A stretch of DNA of 19,936 bases from contig CAUCQW010000033.1 in the NCBI GenBank assembly GCA_958445065.1, forward strand, positions 1 through 19,936, in the 5' to 3' direction. Position 1 is the first letter of the stretch. Each line of letters starts with the position of its first letter. Positions 14,711 through 19,936 of this stretch are shown piece after piece. The DNA comes from an uncultured Collinsella sp. (GTDB lineage Bacteria; Actinomycetota; Coriobacteriia; Coriobacteriales; Coriobacteriaceae). The notes beneath the pieces are model-generated. The model saw nothing but the letters and a program-made list of their open reading frames with translations, searched no databases and was not told the DNA's origin. Both the position numbers and the translations under genes were made by a program.

Positions 14711-15484
14711 ATGGTTGTCCAGTATCTTCTAGTTGCACTGGTCGCATTTATTGCGTCCATGGACGAGCAATTATTTGGCATTACGATGCTTGGTCGTCCG
14801 CTGTTTACGAGCCTGTTTGTCGGCTTGATTCTTGGCGATGTCCAGCAGGGCGTTATCGTCGGCGCTGCTTTGGAGTCCATGTTCATGGGCGCCATCATGG
14901 TCGGCGCGGCGGTCCCTCCCGAGGTCTATGCCTCCGGCGTGCTTGGCTGCGCGTTTGCCGTCATTACGGGTACGGGCACGGCAACTGCCGTCGCGCTCGC
15001 CCTTCCCGTCTCCGTCTTCCTTCAGGTGTGGCGCAACTTCTGCTACGCCGTTCCGGGTGCCTTTGCCTGCAAGAAGATTGAGACCGCTCTGGCAAATCGC
15101 GATCTTGCCAAGGCGAATCTGTACCATCTGACCATCGTGCCGCTGTCGATTGGCATTCCGTCTGCACTACTGGTGTTTGGCTCGCTGTTCTTTGGTGCCG
15201 ACCTTATCAACAATGCGCTCAACGCGATTCCGCAGTTTGTGATGGACGGCCTCAACGTTGCGTCCGGCGTCATGGTCTGCATCGGCTTCGCTCTTCTTAT
15301 CAGGACCATGGGCGATAACAAGCTCCTTCCCTGGCTGTTCCTGGGCTTCATTATGGTCATCTACCTCAAGATGGACGTGGTCGGCGTCGCCGCAGCTGCC
15401 ATTTGCGTCGCGCTGCTCCTGGCCTTCCGCGAGGGCTCGTCCGGTCCGCAGACGGTTGCTGCAGATGAAGAGGAGGACTTCTAA
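14711..15484 (+). CDS. PTS mannose/sorbose-family EIIC permease
   Basis: Integral membrane subunit that with EIID forms the sugar channel. 257 aa from ATG 14711. The frame could begin at a TTG at 14702, but GGGG (14697-14701) is well placed only for 14711. It is hydrophobic throughout, with several membrane segments: an N-terminal one (VVQYLLVALVAFIA), LFTSLFVGLILGD, then AALESMFMGAIMVGAAVPPEVYA, the family hallmark region. The C-terminal part has GVMVCIGFALLIRTM and LPWLFLGFIMVIYL. A short acidic tail (DEEEDF) is cytoplasmic. The stop overlaps the EIID start (TAATG), so the two are translationally coupled, as expected for subunits of one complex. Confidence 0.93.
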   Translation: MVVQYLLVALVAFIASMDEQLFGITMLGRPLFTSLFVGLILGDVQQGVIVGAALESMFMGAIMVGAAVPPEVYASGVLGCAFAVITGTGTATAVALALPVSVFLQVWRNFCYAVPGAFACKKIETALANRDLAKANLYHLTIVPLSIGIPSALLVFGSLFFGADLINNALNAIPQFVMDGLNVASGVMVCIGFALLIRTMGDNKLLPWLFLGFIMVIYLKMDVVGVAAAAICVALLLAFREGSSGPQTVAADEEEDF

Positions 15485-16332
15485 TGGCTATCCAGAACAC
15501 CGACCTCAAAGAGGCCAAGAAGGACGCGATTATGACTCCCGATATGTATCGGAGCATGTTCCTTCGCCAGTTTACGAGCCAGTGCTCGCAGTCGTACGAC
15601 AAGATGATGGCAATGGGCTTCATGTACACCATTCAGAAGCCCCTGCGAAAGATCTATCCCAACGACGACGATTACTATGCGGCGCTCGATCGCCATACCG
15701 AGTTCTTTAACATCACGCCTCATGTGCTTCCGTTTGTAGCCGGTCTAACGGTTTCGATGGAAGAGCAGGCGGCTGCCGATAAGAACTTCGACACGTCCTC
15801 GATTAACGCCATGAAGGTCGGCCTCATGGGACCGCTTTCCGGCATCGGCGATTCGTTCTACTGGGGTACGTTCCGCGTGGTTGCCGCCGGCATTGGTATT
15901 GGCATCGCTTCGACGGGCAACCCGCTCGGCCCCATCGTGTACGCGCTCATCTACTCCGTGATTAACTTTGCAACGCGTATCGTCGCCGCCCATCTGGGTT
16001 ACGACTTGGGAACCAAGTTTTTGCAGCAGTCCGAAGAGAGCAACCTTATGTCTCGCATGACGCATGCTGCCGGTGTTCTCGGAATGACCGTTATCGGCGC
16101 CATGATTGCGGCACAGGTCTCGCTGTCCACGGCTTTGACCTTTGACGTGGGTGGTTCGGAGATTGTCCTGCAGGATCTGTTCGATTCGATCTTCCCCGGT
16201 CTGCTGCCCTTGCTGGCAACGTTCGCTTGCGTTGCCCTCTATAAAAAGGGCGTCAAGACCATTTGGATCATCTTGGGCATCTTCGCAATCTGCATCATCG
16301 GAACGGGCTTGGGAGTGTTCGCGGCGGCGTAA
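15484..16332 (+). CDS. PTS mannose-family EIID component
   Basis: Membrane subunit found only in the mannose/sorbose PTS family; partner of EIIC. 282 aa. It has a cytoplasmic N-terminal half with MYRSMFLRQFTSQCSQSYDKMMAMGF in pieces (21-46), the signature GLMGPLSGIGDSFYWGTF (113-130), and C-terminal hydrophobic helices ending TIWIILGIFAICIIGTGLGVFAA. AGGAGG (15471-15476) inside the end of EIIC serves its start, and its ATG shares a base with the EIIC stop. It is the last gene of the locus, closed by the terminator at 16378. Confidence 0.95.
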   Translation: MAIQNTDLKEAKKDAIMTPDMYRSMFLRQFTSQCSQSYDKMMAMGFMYTIQKPLRKIYPNDDDYYAALDRHTEFFNITPHVLPFVAGLTVSMEEQAAADKNFDTSSINAMKVGLMGPLSGIGDSFYWGTFRVVAAGIGIGIASTGNPLGPIVYALIYSVINFATRIVAAHLGYDLGTKFLQQSEESNLMSRMTHAAGVLGMTVIGAMIAAQVSLSTALTFDVGGSEIVLQDLFDSIFPGLLPLLATFACVALYKKGVKTIWIILGIFAICIIGTGLGVFAAA

Positions 16333-16377
16333 TGTTGACTGCTATGCTCGCGCGTTGGATAACTAACTGACCGTTTG

Positions 16378-16413
16378 AAAACGGGGCTCGGCGTAAGGCC
16401 GGCCCCGTTTTTT
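16378..16413 (+). terminator. Intrinsic terminator of the PTS locus
   Basis: AAAACGGGGC pairs with GCCCCGTTTT. Inside it is a second 4-bp stem (CGGC/GCCG) after a one-base bulge, with a GTAAG loop. A six-T run follows or overlaps the descending arm. 45 bases after the EIID stop. Confidence 0.92.
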
Positions 16414-16465
16414 GTTTGAGGGATTTTCCGACCGTCCAATAGTCCAGGCCCATGCATCACTCACG

Positions 16466-16535
16466 TATCTCTCATCTCTCATTCATCACTAATACGAGAG
16501 ATAACAGAAAAATGAGAGATAAATATGAGAGATAA
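16466..16535. repeat. 70-bp GAGAGATAA repeat, unit 1
   Basis: The left part has TATCTCTC and ATCTCTC. The right part has three GAGAGATAA half-sites (16496, 16514, 16527; spacings 18 and 13), in the opposite sense. It matches unit 2 at 63 of 70 positions by my count, with an offset of 165 bases and no gaps. It lies upstream of the -35 box of the AlbA_2 gene. Confidence 0.88.
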
Positions 16536-16581
16536 CAATGCTGCAAAGAGACAGGCAACCATGGTATTGTTTCAATATAGA

Positions 16582-16610
16582 TTGTTTTACCAGCGAAAAT
16601 ATGTTTAAAT
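16582..16610 (+). promoter_or_regulatory. Promoter of the AlbA_2/HATPase gene
   Basis: TTGTTT (16582-16587), a 17-base spacer and TTAAAT (16605-16610), placed between the two 70-bp repeat units. A further inverted pair TGTTTCA (16568-16574) and TGAAACA (16610-16616) brackets it. Confidence 0.5.
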
Positions 16611-16630
16611 GAAACAGATGACAGACATCT

Positions 16631-16700
16631 TATCTTTCATCTCTCACTCATCTCTAATATGAGAGATAACAGAAAGATGAGAGATAATTACGAGAGATAA
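16631..16700. repeat. 70-bp GAGAGATAA repeat, unit 2
   Basis: The same layout as unit 1, with GAGAGATAA at 16661, 16679 and 16692 (spacings 18 and 13 again) and opposed TATCTTTC and ATCTCTC arms. ATCTCT-AATATG-AGAGAT forms a dyad at the centre. It would lie in the 5' leader of the AlbA_2 gene, just after the expected transcription start. Confidence 0.88.
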
Positions 16701-16762
16701 CTGAGAGACGAGGGAAATCTATCCGCGGCATTCTTCGCAGAACCGAGCGAAAGGACGTGCAG

Positions 16763-18229
16763 ATGAACGAAAACGAACTGACCGGTCTGCTCGAGTCTTT
16801 AAGGCGCATGGGCTCGGACGATCTTAACGTCGAGGTCAAGGAGAGCGCCACGACACTTTCCCGCGACGTATGGGAAACGGTCAGCGCTTTCGCAAACACC
16901 GCCGGCGGCATCATCGTACTCGGAGTGAGCGAGCACGCGGGTTTTGTCCCAGTTGCAAACTTTGAGACCGAGAAAGTGCTCAACCAATTCGTGGCGGGCA
17001 TGGGCGATGCCGGCGGTCGCGGAAAGCTGGCCAATCCGCCCAAATACACCATTGAGCGCGTGGAGCTCCAGGGCACCGTGGTTCTGGTCATCACGATTGA
17101 GGAGCTCGACCCGTCGAGCAAGCCTTGCTATGTCATAGAGCGGGGCGCCCAGGGCGGCAGCTACAAGCGCGTCGATGACAAAGACGTGCCCCTTTCGTCG
17201 ACCGAGGTTTTGGCACTGTCGTCATACGAACGGACGAGTCCTAGCGATCGCGATACGGTGCCCGGCACGAGTGTGGGCGATCTCGACGAGTCGCTGGTCG
17301 ACCGCACGATAGAACGCGCCTATTCGTTGACGCCTCGAGCGATGCGTGGTGCGACGGACAAGAAGACAAAGATGGAGCGCCTGAATCTCCTCGACTTCCA
17401 GGGCAATGTTACCAAGGCCGGCCTCCTTGCCGCGGGCGTTTACCCTCAGCAGTTCTATCCCAAGCTCTTCATTGATGTGGCTGTCCACGTGGGAACTCAA
17501 AAGGGAGCTGCGGGGCCACTAAGGTTTATGGACCGCACAGTCTGCGAGGGCACCCTAGGCGAGATGATTTCGGATGCCGTCGCAGCTGTCGCCAAGAATT
17601 TGCGGCGAACCTCGACCGTCCAAGGCGTCTCGCGTGTCGACTCGCTGGAGATTCCCGAGGAGGTTCTGCGCGAGGCAATCGCCAACGCCGTAATCCATCG
17701 AGAATACGGGGATCGGTTCTGTGGACAATCGATTGCCGTCGACGTCTTTGACGATCGTGTCGAGGTGACGAATCCTGGCGGCCTTTACGGGGGAAAGACT
17801 CGCGAGAACTTGTTTGACGGCAGCTCCCGATGCCGTAACGCGACGCTCGTGAAACTCATGTCGATTGTCCCGCTGCCGGATGGCGCAGGTTCGCCGGCTG
17901 AGGGCAATGGCTCGGGCATCCCGATGATGATCGATGCCATGCGCGCGCATGGTCTGGCCGAGCCCCTGTTCTGCCCGGGGTTCGATCGGTTCAAGGTCGT
18001 ACTTTACCGTCCAAAGATCGAGCCGGTCGATCATGGCGGGGACTTGATTATGACGGCACTCAAGCGCTACGGCGAATTGGGGACGCGCGAACTGGCGGAG
18101 CGCACGGGACTCACGGTTTCCCAGGTTAGGGCACGCGTCAATGCGCTCATTGAGCAGGGTGAGCTTGAGCCGACGGCGCCGTCGACAAGCCGCAACCGCA
18201 AATATAGACTGTCAGAGCGCGTGGAATAA
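16763..18229 (+). CDS. AlbA_2 / HATPase_c / winged-helix regulator-like protein
   Basis: 488-aa protein of the COG2865-type group. The N terminus is a Schlafen-like AlbA_2 domain (about 15-140) with VEVKES (23-28) and NTAGGIIVLGV (45-55). The middle is a GHKL-type ATP-binding domain with REAIANAVIHREY (303-315), NPGGLYGG (337-344) and GNGSGIPMM (381-389). The C terminus (about 426-485) is a winged helix: LIMTALKRYGELGTRELAER, LTVSQVRARVNALIEQGEL. Family members are annotated as putative regulators, and their biochemical role is poorly known. GTG at 16757 is also in frame, but AAGGA (16751-16755) is 7 bases from the ATG at 16763. The winged helix and the duplicated 70-bp repeats around the promoter suggest autoregulation (inference). 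Stand-alone gene after a terminator. Confidence 0.87.
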   Translation: MNENELTGLLESLRRMGSDDLNVEVKESATTLSRDVWETVSAFANTAGGIIVLGVSEHAGFVPVANFETEKVLNQFVAGMGDAGGRGKLANPPKYTIERVELQGTVVLVITIEELDPSSKPCYVIERGAQGGSYKRVDDKDVPLSSTEVLALSSYERTSPSDRDTVPGTSVGDLDESLVDRTIERAYSLTPRAMRGATDKKTKMERLNLLDFQGNVTKAGLLAAGVYPQQFYPKLFIDVAVHVGTQKGAAGPLRFMDRTVCEGTLGEMISDAVAAVAKNLRRTSTVQGVSRVDSLEIPEEVLREAIANAVIHREYGDRFCGQSIAVDVFDDRVEVTNPGGLYGGKTRENLFDGSSRCRNATLVKLMSIVPLPDGAGSPAEGNGSGIPMMIDAMRAHGLAEPLFCPGFDRFKVVLYRPKIEPVDHGGDLIMTALKRYGELGTRELAERTGLTVSQVRARVNALIEQGELEPTAPSTSRNRKYRLSERVE

Positions 18230-18234
18230 ATGCG

Positions 18235-18283
18235 TTAGTGGACGAGGCGACCCAATAATCGACCCTCGATTGGCGCCCACTAA
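18235..18283. repeat. Imperfect palindrome between convergent genes
   Basis: TTAGTGG (18235-18241) pairs with CCACTAA (18277-18283). Inside, CCAA and TCGA pair with TCGA and TTGG around a CCC loop, with unpaired bases between. Neither side has a T run, so terminator function is doubtful. Confidence 0.45.
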
Positions 18284-18329
18284 GGTAAAGCGGTTGTTGC
18301 CCAGTCGACGGTGATGCTAAAGACTCGGC

Positions 18330-18821
18330 TTACGCCGGCATGGCCCCGAACCCGTCCATCAAGAACAGCCTAAGAACCAGCTTGATGACATATCCCGGTT
18401 TGATTTCTGCCGTGCCAAAGACGCTGCGCTCGGCGAGCTCGCTGCAGTATGCGTAGATGTCGCGGATAAGGTCCGCGCCCGAAAGCGTAAACATGTAGCC
18501 TGCGTCCGAAAGCGCATTGGGCGCGGCGGGCAACTTGGCCATGTGGCAGAACGTTTGCAGGTCGGGCGCCATGGCGTTCTGGTAGTCAAGGTGGCTGCCG
18601 TCTTCTTGCGCGGCGAATTCCAGCTGGCGTACTCGATCAAGCGCCGCCGCTAACACAAAGCTCGGCGTAGGCGCATTGACGTCCTCCGTGCTCGCCACAA
18701 GCCTGCCCGCCGCCTGCGTGACAAGCCAAGCGACCTCGCGCTGGCAACGCACGGCCTTGCGCGTAACCGGCTTGATGGACGAAGAAGAAACGCTCCCCTT
18801 AGGCGGATTCGAAGCAGCCAT
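18330..18821 (-). CDS. Hypothetical protein
   Basis: 163-aa protein I do not recognise. The N terminus is rich in Ser and Lys (SVSSSSIKPVTRK, about 10-22). The rest looks helical and soluble, with no membrane segment or signal peptide: VLAAALDRVRQLEF, LSDAGYMFTLSGADLIRDIYAYCSELAER. Cysteines are scattered, not in metal-binding pairs. The ATG at 18821 is preceded by GGGAGGG at a good distance, supporting the start. It is divergent from the + strand gene beginning near 18833, whose nominal start codon touches this ribosome site. Codon use is that of its neighbours. No function proposed. Confidence 0.75.
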   Translation of the reverse strand: MAASNPPKGSVSSSSIKPVTRKAVRCQREVAWLVTQAAGRLVASTEDVNAPTPSFVLAAALDRVRQLEFAAQEDGSHLDYQNAMAPDLQTFCHMAKLPAAPNALSDAGYMFTLSGADLIRDIYAYCSELAERSVFGTAEIKPGYVIKLVLRLFLMDGFGAMPA

Positions 18822-18832
18822 AAGACCCTCCC

Positions 18833-19402
18833 ATGAACGACCCGGTCCAACAAGCCCGGATGAAACACGTGCTACATCAGTATACAGGGGAGTGGGGTAG
18901 CGGGGTACAAGCGCGCCAGCGGCAAACCGAGAGCATCAACAATGTGCCTCCGCTCTATTTGGACGATGGTACGTGGGTCATTAAGTACTCGGTTCAAGCG
19001 TCGGGTACCGTTGGTTTTCGAGACCAGAATTACAACCGTAAAATGCTCAACTGCATGGAATGTGACGTCCCAGTCGGAGTCATATTTGCAACCGAGGTGG
19101 GCTATAAGGTGCTCGGCCTTGCGTTTGTTGAGCGGTTCGAGCCCGAAAACGGATGGTTTGTTCTGCACGGTCCTGTTCATAAAGGCGGACCGGACCCTCG
19201 TTTTGCGCCCGACATGAGTTATCTGAAGCACATACCCGTCGATATTGAGTTTGCCGGACAGGGTGCGACCGACGATGAAATTTGGCTTTGGCGGTCTTTT
19301 ACGATCGTGCTGTTTGATCGGATCGCGTGGCGATGCAATCTCGCACACGCCTGCCGGTGCATGCTCTTCCTGATTTGTATAGCGAGAGGGGAGCGAACGT
19401 GA
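18833..19402 (+). CDS. Uncharacterised protein, possible remnant of an SRA-like or nuclease N-terminal module
   Basis: 189 aa at most. The middle has a folded-domain look: PPLYLDDGTWVIKYSV, GFRDQNYNRKMLNCME, VPVGVIFATEVGYKVLGLAFVERF, NGWFVLHGPV. The order of aromatic and Gly blocks vaguely recalls DNA-binding N-terminal modules of HNH and modification-dependent restriction enzymes; this is only an impression. No HNH core follows. The ATG at 18833 lacks a ribosome site and abuts that of the divergent gene, so the true start may be downstream (ATG 18860 or GTG 18869), or the gene may be 5'-truncated. The C-terminal 30 residues (FTIVLFDRIAWRCNLAHACRC...) read unlike the rest, which could mean a frameshift. 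However, the stop overlaps a GTG start (GTGA) of the next gene, which favours a real end. Confidence 0.55.
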   Translation: MNDPVQQARMKHVLHQYTGEWGSGVQARQRQTESINNVPPLYLDDGTWVIKYSVQASGTVGFRDQNYNRKMLNCMECDVPVGVIFATEVGYKVLGLAFVERFEPENGWFVLHGPVHKGGPDPRFAPDMSYLKHIPVDIEFAGQGATDDEIWLWRSFTIVLFDRIAWRCNLAHACRCMLFLICIARGERT

Positions 19403-19683
19403 GCTGGCGAGGCGATATTGCGATGGGGAAGTACGGAAAACTGCCGTGCGCCCTTATAGACAACAAAATGTTTCCGAGCGTAGAAGTTGATTGCGGGTCG
19501 TTTGTCGTCGCCTGTCCTTGCTGCGGCTCGCAAATACCGTGCCTCGACATTCGGTTCATCGATGCGTGCGACAGACTTAGCGACGAAGTGAGAAAACGGA
19601 CAGGCGTTCATATGCCGGTGTATCAGGAGAAATGCCCTGTTTGTGGCCTCGATATCGTGTACGACGCCGGCGACGAGGGATAG
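19399..19683 (+). CDS. Small protein with two CxxC-type cysteine clusters
   Basis: 94 aa from GTG at 19399, which shares GTGA with the previous stop and has AGGGGAG six bases upstream. Residues CPCC (39-42) and CPVC (near 77-80) form two cysteine pairs about 36 apart, a likely zinc ribbon. Between them is a helical stretch (IDACDRLSDEVRKRTGV). No membrane segment. I do not recognise the family. The coupling to the upstream gene suggests a joint function. An ATG at 19327 is also in frame but has no ribosome site and would overlap more. Composition is similar to its neighbour. Confidence 0.6.
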   Translation: MSWRGDIAMGKYGKLPCALIDNKMFPSVEVDCGSFVVACPCCGSQIPCLDIRFIDACDRLSDEVRKRTGVHMPVYQEKCPVCGLDIVYDAGDEG

Positions 19684-19721
19684 GTGATGCGGAGGAGCTG
19701 GCTGTGAAGGCATCTCTGTCC

Positions 19722-19936
19722 CTATAAATAAATCCCCTCACCGAGCTGCTTGTGGAACTTGGCGTGATGGTCGCGTGCCCAGGTAAAGAGCGCCTGGTCA
19801 AAGTCGGTGCGTGTGGCCGGGACGCCGAAGACGCCGGCAACTTCGACGCGCACAAACTCCAGTGCCGGCAGTTTGTTGATGGCAGTGAGGGCAAACGGGG
19901 ACGAGGGCTCCTCGAACAGATAGCGGCTGCCTTGCA
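19722..19936 (-). CDS. 3' end of a gene running off the window
   Basis: On the minus strand an open frame enters at the window edge and ends at a TAG (19722-19724), giving the last 70 residues of a protein. It reads QGSRYLFEEPSSPFALTAIN, then KLPALEFVRVEVAGVFGVPA, and ends HKQLGEGIYL. Codon use (GCC, CTG, CGC) is typical of the host genes, and the opposite strand offers no better frame. I do not recognise the family. The start lies beyond 19936. Confidence 0.7.
   Translation of the reverse strand, partial: QGSRYLFEEPSSPFALTAINKLPALEFVRVEVAGVFGVPATRTDFDQALFTWARDHHAKFHKQLGEGIYL

Noticed and set aside
16466..16700. CRISPR-like array or rRNA/tRNA remnants in the GAGAGATAA region
   Set aside because: Short 9-base repeats with 4-9-base gaps and opposed arms look like protein-binding sites; no spacer-sized unique sequence.
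18872..19348. 158-aa open frame on the minus strand
   Set aside because: No ribosome site or motif; the + strand frame shows a more protein-like pattern of conserved-looking Trp, Gly and aromatic blocks, and couples to the next gene.

Overview
The window is a high-GC (roughly 60%), tightly packed stretch of bacterial chromosome. Gene content, codon use and intergenic repeat style suggest a gut Coriobacteriia member close to Collinsella. That is inference, because no rRNA or marker gene is present to prove it.

Layout. Positions 1-233 hold a short direct repeat and a possible promoter. A + strand cluster follows: recQ helicase (234-2216), a GntR/HutC regulator two bases downstream (2219-2983), and a FrlB-type SIS-domain deglycase (3128-4096) behind its own promoter with two near-identical 17-nt candidate operators. 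Housekeeping genes come next: an L-lactate/L-2-hydroxyisocaproate dehydrogenase (minus), metA (plus; Glu111 points to acetyl-CoA use) and 5-formyltetrahydrofolate cyclo-ligase (minus). A HicAB toxin-antitoxin pair (minus) has a palindromic operator over its -10 box. A stretch of about 400 bases (7680-8075) without a gene holds two large palindromic repeats. A long M16C (PreP-like) zinc peptidase occupies 8076-11114 on the minus strand.

The second sugar locus runs from 11596 to 16332: a second GntR/UTRA regulator, mannose-family PTS EIIA and EIIB, an intrinsic terminator, a second FrlB-family SIS protein with its own promoter, an intercistronic hairpin, then EIIC and EIID. Mannose-type PTS plus FrlB-like deglycase is the architecture known for Amadori-product (glucoselysine/fructoselysine) use, as in the gfr genes of enteric bacteria. 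The simplest reading is that the PTS imports and phosphorylates a glycated amine. The SIS enzyme then cleaves the 6-phosphate to a hexose 6-phosphate and a free amine. The lone GntR-SIS pair at 2219-4096 could supply a second specificity or serve a transporter elsewhere.

The right end carries an AlbA_2/HATPase/winged-helix regulator-like protein (16763-18229). Its promoter lies between two 70-bp direct repeats built from GAGAGATAA half-sites. Then come an uncharacterised minus-strand gene, a divergent pair of small uncharacterised genes joined by a GTGA overlap, and the 3' end of another minus-strand gene cut by the window edge.

Most worth checking are the two-locus Amadori-type system, the 70-bp repeat pair around the AlbA_2 gene with a related hairpin at 11344-11379 on the other side of the PTS locus, and the several Collinsella-style palindromic repeat families.
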